Assembly (NCBI RefSeq): GCF_002078875.1 | Contig: NC_034412.1 | Location: 7,831,230-7,895,229 of the forward strand | DNA from: Numida meleagris | Lineage: Eukaryota > Chordata > Aves > Galliformes > Numididae | Direction of reading: 5' to 3' | Length of the DNA stretch: 64,000 nt | Shown here: positions 12,501 through 27,500 of the stretch, one piece after another | Position numbering within the stretch: position 1 is the stretch's first letter | Layout: every line of letters begins with the position of its first letter | Notes under the pieces: model-generated | Databases searched by the model: none | Seen by the model: the letters and a program-made list of their open reading frames with translations, nothing else | What the model was told of the DNA's origin: nothing | Program-made: the position numbers and the translations under genes

Positions 12501-15500
12501 ACTTAAGGTGAAAAATAAAATTATTCTAATTTCATTGAAGATTTTCCTGGGATAGATGAAGAGTTGTATCACATAATGTTCTTTATAGAGTATGATTATA
12601 TGCTTTGCTGAATCCTAAGCCAAATGTTCCCAGTCAGAGACTGAGATTCAGTGAGATTTTTCTATTCCAGTTGCCTCATTTCTCTTAGTGTGTCTTCTTT
12701 TCACCCTCTCTCTCATTGTTTTCATGGTGAAGTGTCAAACAGCACTGGAGTAAAATAAATTCGATGTGATTTTAAACTTCAGGTTTAAATATCCTCTGCA
12801 AAACTTTATTACTGTGAGGATTTGCTTTTCAGGAATCTTAAAATTCTCTTTCCCATTCATCATCTTCAGATTTGCCTATTTTAGTGCTCAGTCACACAGC
12901 TTTTCTCCCTGCAAAATTTTTCCTGTGGTTCTGCCTAGTAAATAACACACTCACTGTTACCTTCTCACAGCCCTGCTGTAACAGCCAGTCAATATAATGC
13001 TAACATAGTTTTGTCTTAGCGTTGCCTACAGAAATGAATTATCCAGGCTACCTTCTGTCCTCTAGGCTGGAACCAGATTAGTAACCGAACAGTACAACAA
13101 AGTGAAATCAGCAAACACTGGACATTGTGTAGAGGAACTAGGATTCTCAAGTAACCAGATCCAACAAGTCTTTGGGCCAAAAGTGCCTGCAGAGTAGAGG
13201 TATACAAACTTCTAAAGTGTACCTTGCTCTCTGGAATATGGAATGACTGAACAAAACACAAGAAGTTTCATTATGAAAAGACAACTTCAGATAAAAAGGA
13301 GAAAGAGACCTAAACCAAAACCACAGCATTATACTGCATTCATCAGATCTGAATTTTGTCATTGATTTCCCTAGGGCACAGGTCCTGAAAACTGCCCACT
13401 TTTTTGTTTTCAGAAAGTTACTCTCATCTACTTTTAACATTGTACTATAATACCGCCGTATTTTTATTCTTTCATCTTTTCATTCTTTCATCTCACTTTT
13501 TCCTCCTTTGCTGCTCACCTTCTCCACCACTGCATACTAGACCTTTGCCTCACAGAAGAAATAACATTTATCTGAACAAGAGAAAAGCAATATCGTAACA
13601 ACTGAAAGAGTAATTACATTATATTTTCAAAGAGTGATTGTGAATATAGTCATTCAGTTTCATTTCTATTCACATTTCTTTATTTCTTCTAAAGTCTCTT
13701 CTTAGTCTTCTTTCACAGGAAGACGCAATGCTCTACTCATGGATACTAAGTGTCTTCTAAATGTTTATGCGCAAAGACTCACAACGCATCATTTTACAGT
13801 ATCACATAATGTAATTATATCAATGAATATAATGAAAAAGCAATAAACTCCAGATCTTCTGAGTCCCAATTCCCCAGTCTAACCACTAGGTCAAGGCTAA
13901 GCAACATTTGACAAACCGAAGAGATCCAACCAATGAGCATTTTAACACAAGAAAGCTTAGTGCACTGCAACACAGAGATAATATTCTTCCCTTCAGGCCA
14001 GTAAACTGCTGAAAGAAGTCAGGTTGGTAGCCATTGAGAAAAACGGTGAACAGATGTTATTTGAGCTATGCACTACGAAAAGATCCAACCACTCAACTCA
14101 AAGGTTGCCTTGCCCACATTGCCATGGGAGACATTTCTGGTAACAGGATATTTGAGAAGAGGAGCAGTGTGTGTGTATCAGACAGGTGCATTTTTGTGGG
14201 ATGCGGCAGCATTTTAGGAAATAGTGATGGATGACACTATGGGATGGAGAAAACATTGTGCAGGAGACAGATGGCCAGAGACCAAATGCTGCATGTGGTG
14301 ATTTTACCTTTGGGTGGAGCTCTGCGGTTGGAAAGACCTTGCAATGTGAATCGCTTTCTAGCAAGCGCTGTGCGCTCAAGGTTAAGGCTGGTGGAAGCAT
14401 CAACTAGGAGAGAGAGGGAGAGGGAAGAGAAATAAGGAAGGAAGGGTCAGCCATTCAGCTTATGGGAAAGGAAAGGTTAGCACTGGATGACAACTAAAAA
14501 TAGAGAATTGCTTTTGATTCAGTTCAAGCCTGAGCAAGAGCTAATCAATTAGAAAGGTGACATGAGGTTAGTGATTAAATCAGCTGAGCTAAACAGAGAC
14601 ACTGGAGTGAGTTTGGCTCGCTGAGTTTCAATGGAGAAAAGCAAACAAACAAGCAAAAACAAACAAAAAAAAACACAAGAAAAACAGGTGAAGGGATGTA
14701 GCTGTCATCAAAGGAAAATATAGTTTAGCAGCAAGCTCACTGAAAAGGATCTAGTGCTTTTTAGTATGAAAACACATAACTGTGTTTGGAACAGCAAGGC
14801 TGTAGGGAGAAATAGGAGGAGCCTTGCAGTGCAGGATACACACAGACAGCAAGCACTGTGAGCAGTAACACTTCTGCTGTCCAGTACCAGCTCAGCAGCC
14901 TGCCATGATCAGCCCTGTGGCTGGTGTGCTCTCAGCCTTACCTGCTGAAGTCTTTCTAACAGCCTCCAAAGCTGGCACCTAGTAATGCACTCCATCTGGG
15001 ACTTGCTGGGATGTAAGAATGGCCATGCCACCAAAACATACATGTCAGGCTCCTATGTGGATAAGCTCACCATGACACCTGACAATCGCATTTATAAAGA
15101 TAAGTCATAGATGGATCTAAGTCCTAAGACTCTGGATTTCAAAGATACACAGTTAATCGCACTGCAGGAAAGAGGTGGAACTAGATCCAGTCCCCTCACC
15201 CATGCACTCATGCCAAATTATGCGTGTCTTTTTCTTTGTGAAGACAGGTAACACAAAGAAGGATTATGGCAAATGAGCAGGAAAAAAGCCATGTGTTGGC
15301 TACCTGGTTCCCTGCCTTGGGATTTAACAACTAGCTTTCTTCTCCCTTTTATTTCATGTACTGTCGATTTAAAATCATTAGGGGCACAAATGAAGACCAG
15401 AAATACAAAGGGAATATGGAGAGACAGTGAATCCAAACTGACAGACAAGCATCAGACACACAAGCTGAGCTTCCAAAGGAAAGTGCATCCCATCACTTCC

Positions 15501-18500
15501 TGATTTGCAGCCAAGATAATCCAGGATCCAGGGAGCCTGCATGCATAGGTGGGTGTGAGATGAACAGGTTTTAATAGCGCGTCAGAGTGGTCAGCTCCTT
15601 CCATCTAGGGGCCTGCTGCCAGTCTTGGGGCAGGCAGGTAAGGAAATGCTACCAGGGGCAGTGTCAGCTGTGGGGCTGCACACTGGTGCCCTGGGATGTG
15701 TATGGCTTTTGGACCACCTGTGCTGGCCCTCACTCACTACAGCAACTGCTCCCACTGCTAGGCAATGCCTGTAAAGATACTGTGGGCCTGGGACAAAGCC
15801 CATCCTGCAGGCTGAAGTTCAGATCACACTAGATTAGCTTATAAAAAAAAACCCAGAAACTTGTATATGAAGTATATTTCCTTCCCATTTGTGAAGAACA
15901 AGAAAATCCATAGTACTCAATAATAACAGTATCACAGGAAAGTACAACAGTGTGTGTGTACAGGGTGAGGGTTTGTATGCTAGTTCTGCTAGTTTTTCAG
16001 CCATGGAATTGTATCACTTCACAGAGGGATCTCTTAGGATTTCACAAGTCCCCACAGCTGCCCAGGGTGTGCCAGTCGCTACAGACTGGTCTCTAGTGAC
16101 ATGCTGTCTGTGTCAGAGTTCTTTCAAAACTTTTCTTTCATTCTGCAGGTATACCAAATAATCCTAAAAACCATTTCCAGACATAATAGGGACTAAGTCT
16201 AGATGGGCAACAGGTTGATCGTGAGCCAGCAATGCGCACTTGTGGCGATAAGAGCCAAGAGCATCCAGGGCTGCATGAGGAAGAGGCTTATCAGCAGGTT
16301 CAAGGAGGAGATGTTTCTCCCCACTCAGCACCGGTGAGACCCCCGAGTCCTGTGCTGGGCTCCCCAGAACCAGAGAGGCATCAGTGTACTTGAGTGAATC
16401 CTGTGAGGAGCAATGGATATGAGTAAGGGATTGCAGTTGCTGAATTATGAAGAGAGAGAGAGATGGAATTGTTCAGATTGTACAGAAAAGGCTGAGAGGG
16501 GGTCTCATCAGTGTATACAAATTCCTGATGAGGGTGAGTAAAGATGGACCCAAATGTTTCTCGGTGGAGCCCAGTGACAGCAGGAGAGGCAATCAGCATC
16601 AACTGAAAATACAGGAAACTCCACTTAAGAATATGAAAAAAAAAACGTTTTCACTGGTAAGGATAAAGACTGAGACTGTGTGCATTGGGAAGGTGTGGAG
16701 TCTCCATCCTTAAACATGCAGCTCCTGACTAAACACAGCCCCGAGCAACTTGCTCCAGCCGACCTTGCTGTGAGCAGGTTGGTGGGACCAGCTGTACTAC
16801 AGAGGTCCTTGTAGGACTTGTCTCCCACATAACTTCAAGTCAGTGAATTTACCAATCAAGTCCACACAAAAAGCTGTTTTATATGTGGACAACAAATAAT
16901 CACATGCACTTACCTGTAGCAGTGATAAAGCTGATATACCTTGCCAGCAGTTGCACCCCCTCCCCACACACACACACTCTGTACTACAGAAAGAAAACAG
17001 TATTCGGAAATAATCTGCTTTCATGCTAACTGCAAAGATATTGGGAGTAATACAGTCAGTAGGTGGCACAAAAGAGACAATTTTAGCAGAGCTCCAGACT
17101 CCAAGCTGCACACATACAGTAGATGAGCACAGCCCCAGAGGGTCGCAGCATGATTCCTAGGCACCTTCAAAAATAGGACCTATCTGCGCACCTTTAAAGT
17201 GACTGGATTCAGCCCCTGCAGAGTCCCAGCTACAGGCTCTAATGCCTCACGAGGACACCAATTAAAACTGCAGATAAAAGCGGGACATCAGAACATGGAT
17301 AGCTCTTCCATTGGCTCTCTGCACAGCGTGTTTTGCAGAGCAGGATGTGCACACACGCCCTGAATCCCACAGAGAGAAGTGAGTCACTGCTTAGCCCTGC
17401 GGGAGCAGCTACATACCAGAGCATGAGGTGGCTCTCAGCTGAGCTAGCAAGTGAGTAGCAAAGGAATTACAATGAGAGCCCAGAGGAACTAGTCGTGGGA
17501 AAGCAGAAGACAGAAGAATGAAAATCAGAAAATACAGTGATCCCACCTCCCGTACTCGCATACAAGTTGGACCAGTTAAAAATCACCAACTGTTTTCCTG
17601 GACATTTTTAAGAAATAGAGTTTATGAATTTAAAATGAAAGACTGCTTTTCAAGTTTTTTTTCTTTTTTTTTTTCATTTTAAAATATGTCATATTTAAAA
17701 GATATATATTTTTACAGAAAAATGCTTTTAATTAAGAAATTTCGTTTTTTTCTTGAAGAATCCATAACTTTCTCCCAATAATGAAAACTTATTCCAATGA
17801 AAAAATTGTAATGAATCGCCCACTTTTTAATCAAAAACTACTCAATACTTTTGACCATATCAAGAGTTATTAATCTCTTCTTTTAAGACCTTATGATTTT
17901 CCTTCTTTTTCTATTATTAGAAAAGTCTTTGTTCTGTTGTTTAAAGTAGTACCTGAAAGAGAAACTGTTGTTGAAATATTTTCCATTCCTGCTACTGCCA
18001 GATGAGATGCAGTTCTCTTTAGTGTTCACTTTAACCTAGCCTGTACAGAATTTATCGATTGTCTTTATGCCCTTAGATAATGGAGGGACTTTCTGTAACC
18101 ACATGTGCATTTATTTACTATAAACTATCAGGGAACCTATACATAGAGGAGGTTAAAAAAAATCTGGGACGCAAAGCAAGGACATTTGTTAACAAAATTC
18201 ATAGGCAACCTTAAAATTAAAGATGGTTAGCAACTTACTTATCCAGGATACAGAGGTTTAAACATGCATACTATACCTCCAAAATTCTATTCTTGAAACC
18301 AGAAGTTACATAAAGAGCATTGTAATGCATCAGAACTCGAACTTGAAAATTCCTAAACTTCTTGGATTCCGTGCTTCTTGGGATTCAATATGTTTCACAG
18401 TACAGTCACACAGGTTTGTGGCATTGTTTTTTGATGTTGAACTTTGACAACACAAATTCTAACTATTCTGATAAACTCTAGAAATGAGTTTGAAAAAATA

Positions 18501-21500
18501 AAACTATTACCCTTTGGAATCAAAAAGCTCTGTCTCAGAACTCCTACCTCTCTTTTGTCTGGCGCTGGGACTGGAATTCCTGTTTTTATTGTTAGATGCT
18601 TCCACGTTTGATGTTTCAGATTTGTTTTCATATATGCTTGATGACTTTCTGCTATACCTTTGGACAAAAGAAACACAAAAATAGTTATATTCGTGCTTAA
18701 TAGCTAATGGAGCACTGAGTCATGAGTCAGATACCAGCACTAAGCGTCCCTTGTTACCATCAGATGAAGAAGCCTAAAGTTAAGGAGTAAAAGGCAGGTT
18801 TTAAAACTGCGTGTCCTATAATAGTCTGCATCTGTGCACACATGTATGGTGGAAAAAGCCATTCTAGCCCCTGCATCCTTCCTCTTTTTGAAAGTGCAAC
18901 CGATTTGGAAGGACGAGGTAGGAAACTGGATTACAAAACAGGATTGGATCTCAGTTCTCCATTCTTTAGAGCATGAGTGTACTTGACTTCAGGAAAGAAA
19001 TGAGTGCTGGATGGTCACACAGAGGTCATAGCATGTGTAGATGAGCATATGGATTCTGCTGGCTCTGGGACCCCCCAGCTTCTGTTCCTTCTGCTCTTTG
19101 AAAACATGAATCCAAGTGGAACATATATTTATACAACTGAATCACAGACCAGAGGATCCATCTTGTCAGATCTACACAGGTACAGACATTGCCATTTGTA
19201 ATGGGAACGACCCCACTGCATGAGGTTCATATAGGATTCAAGCTGCAAAGTTTTTGTGTGGTTCTTGCCCTCCTCATTCTACCTAGCAGTTTGGTTTGGG
19301 TGTTTGACTGTTATCTTTGGGAGACTGATTTTTCTACGGATTTCATTGTATCCACACGCTTGAAATACTCTTCCCAAATGCTCGTTATTAACATGTATCG
19401 GCAATTATATTGCTATTTACAATTAACATATGAACTTTTATACTTAACATACATGTCTTGCTGTACGGGAAAGCCCAAGTTATCATTAAAATCTTAAAAA
19501 CAGTTGGACTGCTAGAGATCTGTGAATACTTTTTATAAGCACAAGGCAGCATGGGACTGCTTTGTATTTGAATCTCTGACCTGTTTCTGACGGAACCTTA
19601 ATGGAGGTCTCTGTTACCTCCTGCACTAAATCTAAATGTGACTTTACAACCTGATGTTAGGTACAAAATCACGCTCAAAATAAATACAGGAACAAATCCA
19701 AAGCACACTCCCACTTCCTTACTGTTTTTTCTCTGCTCCTTCCCAGCTAGGTTGAGATAACTGTGAAACATGCAGCTGACAGAGTTAAAGATTTACAGCT
19801 GTGAGAAAGCCTCCAAGAAAACACACCAGCTTCTCTGCAACAGCATCTGCAGTAAAATTCCAAGTATCTTTGTATATCTTTGTGCACAGGATGTTTTTAC
19901 ATGGATGTATGACTGAATCAGTCATTTCCAGAAAAGCAGACAATTAAGCAGTTAGAAAAATAGTCTCTTTAATCTGCAAATGTTTAAATAGATTTGAAAA
20001 CAATACAAAGGGATCATTTCACTATCAGTGCAATGCTGCAACCACCCTTTCAGAGAGATATCAGCAGCAATAGATACCACAGGACATCTCATTTTAGGAT
20101 TAAACAATGAAACTTTTGGTAAGAATCTACAGAGAGAGAATTTAAATAGATTGAACAGGATTTAGGGACATTCAACAACCACCTGTATTAAAGGCATCAA
20201 CTGTGAGTGTTTATTTTGCAGAGATCTCAGCTCCAATCCTTAGCTGGTGGAACTGCAGCCCTAAGAGCTGTGATGGCATGTAAACAAATAAAGGGAACTG
20301 TGAATGGATATGACTTGGGGAGGCAGAGGTTTTCTGCAAACAGATTTCCTCACAGTCACAGCACAGGTTTGGCAATTCCCAATAAGCAATAACCATTTTA
20401 CAGAAGGGCAACCCAGGAGAGGGCATTGCAACAGTTAGATAAATCTCAGTAATTAACTTCCAGCTACTGGCAGAGCACTGATTATGCTGGCTGCTCTTTG
20501 GCTAATACTGTCTATTCCTGGCTTAATAACAGCATCTTTCACAACCGGGGCTGCTTAGTCATGTCAGTCATAAACAGACTGTGCCCATGTCACGAAGTCT
20601 AACTTCCTCCTCTCACTCCTTGCTGCTGCCCAGCATCCCAAAAGTGGCTGCAGGCAGGGCTCCACAGTCTGAGGAATTCTGGATCCACTATTTCTCACTG
20701 ATCACTGCAGAGATGTCTCATGCTGCAATTCCTCTGTCCTTGCTCCTCTCTGAGAAATATTACAGAGGGTCAAGGTGGCCTCAGTTTACAAGAGCCACTA
20801 TGAGTCTGTACTTTGTTCCATTCATGAAAACCCAGTGTCTTGTTCTGTCATGAAGACATTTCATATTTTCTTGATCCCTATGATAACCCAGCAATTGGAG
20901 CAGAGGCATCTAAGCTCTCTTCTCTGCGATAGTCGGTAGAGCATGGGCAAGCACTAATTTTTCCCTCTGATTTAATCCTTTCTAAGATAAATATATATTC
21001 TTTCTTCCTGGTGTTGATTAATTTCCTGCTGTTGTATTTTGCCTATAATTTCTGCTTTGAAAATTCTCACTTTAAGACCTTTGTGAGAAGGATTGATTTG
21101 AAAAATTTTTGTGAGTGCAGTTCATCATTATTTGAACAATTATCTCCCTCTGTTTCCAAGTTGGTTTTGCTGAAAGATTTTCACCTTAAACGTCTTCAGC
21201 TTAGGCTTTAAACCTGAAATATAACCAACCCAACAGAAAATACAATGCAGGATTAGCAGCACTACATGTGTTTAATTTTTCTTGCATTGAGCTGCGAAAC
21301 TCTCAAAGGCTGGCTGCATTTACCTGGGATATCGTGGTTTAGTTAGTCCTGCAAAAGCAATCACAAAGAAACTTTTACAGTGGTATGCCATGCCAACTCA
21401 CGTAGCAAATCTGCCCAGCAATTGGGGCATTACAAAGATTTGCTGACAGCTCCATTTAACGTCCTGGAAATGTTCCAATATCTAAACTTCAAGTTAATTG

Positions 21501-24500
21501 GGAGCATACGGTTCTTTTGAAAATTCGAATGATGATCTTTTAAATGAATTCTGCATTGTGATTTTGAGTTTCCCCATGAGCAAAACCTTTAACTGAATTT
21601 ACATGGCTTTAAATAATATGGAGACAATTTAATAAGTTCATATTTCGGAAGCTAGACATAGAGCACTAAGAACTCGTGTACTGAAAAGGCAAAAGGCAAG
21701 TCAAAGACATGGCCCTGATATGCCTTGACAGCTGTTGTTACCTGGAGGTTATATTGGAGGAATTCATTGGTGCATGGTACACACTCTCAGTGATTCTTTG
21801 GTGTAGCTGACTTGCTTCTGTTATAGAAAAAGAAAAAAGAAAGTGATCCAAATCGTATAAGTTGCTTCCTTGCTTGTGTAAAATAAGAGAAAGCAAAAAA
21901 GGGTAGAAGAGAGGAGGAGAGGGGAGGGGAGGAAACAGATGCTGACAAGCCATTTTTCATGGCCAGGAAAGTCAGACACTGAGAAGTGAAGAGGTAATGG
22001 AAAGAACTGCCCTCAGACTCTCAGGTTGCTGAGATCCTGGGGCTACTTCACTCTGGAAGAAGAAAAAGCTTCTGTCAATGAGATTAAAATGGAGAAATGG
22101 GAAGGGGCAGCACTGTAAGATTAATCTTTACAAAGTCTTCTGTGGGTGGGAACGCTGGGAGAAAGGAGCACTCTGGGCAGGGAGTCGGAAGTAGCTATAT
22201 TCCTGGTTTTGGCAACTGATTCACAGCCTTGCAGCTCCTTGAGCTGCATCTTTAATCCCTTTGCCTGCAGAAGAGACAGTTATGCTCATGGGGATCTATG
22301 CATCAAGGTGTTGCCCAAAGCCTTGCTAGCATTCTACCTCACTGCAGAACTCTGAAGAGGACACATATACTAAATGTTTGGACACTAATTACCCCTATGT
22401 TAAACAAAGGTATCACATACCTTTGTCCACCTCCTTTGCCCTTTGCTCACTTAAACAACTCCTTCCAACATTCCAACCCTCTGTGCAACTCTTAACAACA
22501 GTTATTAAAAGCAGCCTAGACAAATGTTTCCTTCTTCATTCTTGTTACAGTGCACAGTTGGAAAAATAACCAGTCTTGGATTAAGCAAAGAATTACAGCC
22601 TCTTCCTTCATAAGTCACTGGAAATAGAAATTGTTTAATACTACTGGAAAAACCATTTTCTTCCTGCTCTCAGTACTGGAGTAATGGCTTTCATCATGTG
22701 ATCATTTCAGAAAAGGCAATGGGAAGAGCTGCAGTTGTATATAAGGTACCATTTCTGCCCTGTGATTGTTGATCTCTTGGATTCACAATGAAGGAAATTT
22801 TGACTTTACTCGAAGTAAACTTGGAGGTTCCCAAGACCAGACTGAATGTAGTCTTGAGCAACCTGGTTTGATGAATAACAGACTCTGCTTTGAAAAGGAT
22901 ATTGGACTGTGATCTCCTGAGATACCTTGAAACCTGAATTATTTTAAGATCCTATGATATTAAGACAAAACAGTATAGCATATCAAAATACTTTCTCCAT
23001 AAACTATTTTTCTGTTCTGTAGAAGCCCAAGTCAAGTCACTGATTATAATTCAGAAGTAAATATGAGAAATAATAGTAGACGTCAAGAGGTCAAGTCCTG
23101 AAACAAGGCTGATAAGAATCTTGAGTTCTTTCCTCAGCAGTTCTGCTGAATTGACTGCAGTGAAATTCAGAATGAAAAAGAGAAAGGATGACTACAAGAA
23201 TATGAACAAAAGATCGGAGTACTAAGCGTTTATTTATGTGTACATACATTGTTAAGGCTTTGATTACACTGCTGAAGCTCAAGTGCATAGTTGTTTCCCT
23301 GCACTTAAGGAGATTGTAAGAACTCGTCTTTGTGAAACAGATAATTAAGATAAAGGTGACATCTAAAGTTAAGGCACATGCACAAGTTTCCACCTAGGAC
23401 AAAATCTGCTTAGGAATCTTAAGGATGTGGGAGGAGAGGCTTTGCTGGATTGCTTTAAAGACTGTGTATGACAGAAGCAGAAAATGACAGGTCAAAGCAA
23501 GAAGCAATGCTAGGGCACAAGAAAAGTCTGTAATGAACACAGCCATGCTTTTTTGCCCTAAGAGAATATGTAAAATGTACAAAGTACATTACCGTTCATA
23601 AAAAGAATAGTATCTCAGGTAGTTTTCATCACTATGTTCTCTCACTATCTGGAATAACCAAACTGAATTCTGGCTGTCTTAGTCCCACTGGAAAGTCTGA
23701 CATTATTTTAGGTACTTATGAGGCCTCAACCATTCATGTGTTGAGCATGTCACCGAACAGCTTCACAGTGACACCTCACTGAGAGAGGGAAATGTCATTA
23801 ATCATGTTTTAGAGGAAGGTTGCTACGATGAGAAGGTGGGAGAGATGACTGACAGTCACATTTACAACTGTCAAAACGTAAGGAATGTGACCAGGTTTAA
23901 AAATGCCTACCCACCAAAACAAATAACAGCAAAACAAAAAAAACAAAAAAACCACAACAATCAACTCAAAACCACAGAGTAAAATAAAGTATGAGACAGA
24001 GGAGAACAGCTGCTGTGTGCACTCATCTGTGTAGAAGGAGATCTTTCGTGTCAGTCTTATAAGAAGGCACAGAGTGAAGACTGGGCCCCCATCTCCTCAT
24101 GTGCTGATGGAAATGGATGTCTCTAGCATTATGCTTGAGAGGGAGAACAGAGGGAAATCACGTTCCTCAGACTAATTCTGAATGGAATAATTATTTATGC
24201 ACAAGGGTTTAAACCCCAGCAATCCAACTTGTCCTTGCAATGAAGCTCAGCTCTTGCTGATTTCACTGCTAGTACTGAACGACATTATAACTCATCCCGG
24301 TTCCATGTTGTCACACACAGCTACAGAAAGAAGGCAACATCACCAAATCACACTGTGTCCTACCTCTACATGCTTCCAGTTGTCCTGTTAGAACTTTGCG
24401 TATCTCGGAAATCCAAGTGTTTTTCAGCTCAACAGAAGATGCCTGAGAACACAAGAAGAAAAGGCAAAGCAGATCAAAGCATGCTGCCATCCCCTTGGAT

Positions 24501-27500
24501 ATCCTAACATACATTTGCTCTCAGTTTCATGTAAGAATGAAACTCAATGGCTAGATTTTTAGATCAAAAGAAAGGGCACTCTTCAAGATGGAAAAGTTAC
24601 CATGAATCTAAGGTCCGGTCCTTGCCTTTCTGTCCAATGTTCCAAGTAATTTTCCATTACTTTGCTTTCTTTTCCACCCAAAGTCATATACCCATAATGA
24701 TATATTAGTAATTTTAGTGCCAATACAACAATGAAGATTTCAATCACTATTGATCCTTGAGTGTACTGGACAGTGAAATTAATGAAACTGGAAACTTTGT
24801 TAAAAATACTTCAACTGAAAGGAAGTATAGTCCTCAGAAATAAAGGATTGTTTTTACCTGAATGATATAGACTTCTTCTCTGCCATTATACCAGATCTCA
24901 AACTTCTTGTTATCTCCTTTTACATTTTCTGTAATGCCCACTGTGCTCATCTGTTTCAAAACAGAAAATTAGAAGCTGGACTCAGGAAAATGTAAATAGT
25001 CTTTAAATTCATTCTCCCCAAGATGAATTTTTAAAAGGCTGTATTGAGTTGAAAACCAAGTTTCACACCTGGAGTTGCAACGTACAACTGGGTCTGACTC
25101 CAAATCAAAACTAAAATGGGAGCTTCCTTTTACTCAGTGTTGCAAGATACCTCCAGGTCTCCATGTGGAAACCTCCTCTATTGTTAGAACAACAGATTTA
25201 TTTCTTCCCCCTTCCCCATTACCACATTTTTTACCTTTAATGAATTTTTAAAGCTGTATGAAGCTGTCTTCTCATGACCATCTGTGTTCTCCTCTCGTTT
25301 CTTGCAAAAAAGCAGCATCTTTGTGTAGAGGAAGAGGTGTCTCTGCATCGGTTTGAATCTTGCCAAGTCCTTCACCTTGTTGTGACCCTTCTTGTGGTCA
25401 GTCCATACGTTGAAGGAACCTTGCATCAACAGCTTACCAAGCTCACTTACATCCCCCTACCAGGCAAGGAAAAGAGAGAACATACATTATGTCCGAGCTA
25501 GGGTAATCACAGGCACAGAGCCTTCATTTAGGCAGAGGCATGTACCCAGGCATCCTTTCTATCGGAGAGCAGACATGTTACATCTGCAAGGCCACCTACT
25601 CATATCTTGCTAAACTTGTATGGTTTCTTCCTATTACGTTTAACAGATGATTGTTTTCCATGTCCATAATTCCCACTTTGCCTCTCCATTCATAGTTAGT
25701 GTCAGTACCATATTTACATCATATGCATTGGCTGTCCCCTCTGACAACCACACAAGCAGCAAGCTTTTCTGACAAGAAGTGGGTTTCAACACTCTTGACT
25801 CCAAGGCAGTATGAAAAGCTAGTGAAATGCTTTGGCTCTAAAAGATTCTCTGTTCAGTTTCTTCTCTGCTATGATCTTCTTAGGTATTCATCCCTGAGCA
25901 GGGCCTTAGATGTCTGAAAACACAGACTGGTGCCTAGAGGTATGGAGGTGTGTAATTCTCTCCCATTGCTAAACAGCATTTAACAATAGCTTCTCAGCTC
26001 ACCATCTGTAAACTATGCAGTGCTGTACAGCCTTGAGCAAAGAGAGAGCAAATGCACCAAAGACCCATAGAAGTATCTGAGGGAGAATGAAACTAAACAG
26101 AAAACAGACCTTTCTGAGTTAAAGACCTTGCCTGAGGACCACTGATGGGCAAATACTTAAATGGATATAAATGACATTTGTCTCAGATGCCACCAACAAA
26201 ACATTTATAGCTCGGTTCAGTACTAAAGAGTGTAGTAATATGTGGAAATGGCACACATCCAGTGCCAAACTGGCTGGCACTGTGAGCTACACTCACAGTG
26301 TATTACTGTGCTAAAGAGTGTAATAATATGCGGATATGGAGGACATGGCAACATCCACACAGTACTGTGCTTCAGCGAATAATGATGACCAAAATTATGC
26401 TAGTGGCAAGTTTTCCTGGGAGTACTTTGCATAATAATTTTAGGGAATAAGCTCAGTTCATTATCAAAGGACATATTTTCAACATTGGTATGTTGAATTG
26501 ATTATGAGGGCAGCTGATGGCTCAGTGGGAATGATTTCTTAAAGCACAGATTGCAAATTGGTCTCCTTCTCACTCACTACCCTACCTTAGATCTATCTAC
26601 AAAATATGTATGTTTAGGTACTTTTCTACTCCATATCGGGATATTATTAGACTTTCATCCATTGGATGAATAGAGATGGCAGTTTGCATCAATTCTACAA
26701 AAGACTTAGATATTAGCCTAAAACCTCTGGCCTGTGTCTTCAGTGTGGGCAGAAATACAAAAATACACTATTTCTGATAACTTGTGCTAGTGGACTGTGA
26801 CATTTTGTCCTACAGGAATTTTGTTTAAGGTGAATGATTTCATCCTTACCTCAGATATAATTATCTGCTGTTGGAACAGTACACTGGATCTCATGCTTAT
26901 GGAAAATGAGAGATACGTATGAATGGCTAATGTACTGCATAGCCAATGGACAAACTATCCAGGCCACATTGTATATAAAGGTTAGAACAATTGTAGGAAA
27001 CATCTCTGAAAGTCCTATTACCCAAACTCTTTACTCCGGGCTTTTTTTTTTTTTTTTTTTTGGTGGCTTGGCTAAAAACAAACAAAATAAAAACATATTA
27101 AAAAACCAACAAAAAAACAACGTTAAACACAAGAGTTCAACTCCTCAAGCCTGTACGTACACAGCTCCATGAAACAGATTTGCCTATGCAATTAGGAGCA
27201 TTCATCAGCTGCCACAAAACCTGCTTTTCCACTGGCATAATATCTGTCTCTGCAAGGCGTTTTTGGCAAATATTTCTACCATGTCTGTGTGAGAAAAAAT
27301 CCACAAAAAGGGGAGTGGCTTTGTGAGCAATGGGAGGTGCTTATTTGGCTATCGTAGCAGAGCACCAGGGACAGGTGGAATGAGGAGAAGAAATTTTGGA
27401 TCTATGATATGTAGCTAAGCACACATTTAAATGCATTTATAAAATAACGCTGACACAACAGGCATGATTTCCTCAGCTATCAGATGGAGATGCACTGGAA

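Larger units (their letters stand above)
3546..24363 (-). other. MCF2L2: Introns of the linker, SH3 and tail part of MCF2L2
   Basis: Between the exons listed separately this span is intronic. The largest introns are 7758-11339, 11430-14307, 14404-18547, 18658-21741 and 21818-24363. They contain an old CR1 copy at 16.2-16.7 kb, an older CR1 end at 22.8-22.96 kb, MIR-like relics near 13.87 and 15.15 kb, and a 12-bp palindrome at 8.5 kb. Several 60-112-codon open stretches in both strands lack splice or homology support. Confidence 0.8.

Noticed and set aside
16880..16990. Perfect-looking minus-strand donor CAG|GTAAGT at about 16916
   Set aside because: No acceptor gives an exon with the required phase 1 in and out between the exons at 18548 and 14403. 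Probably a cryptic site.
20925..20950. tRNA-like GGTAGAGCATGGG
   Set aside because: Only a short resemblance to a tRNA D-arm. No B box or cloverleaf around it.
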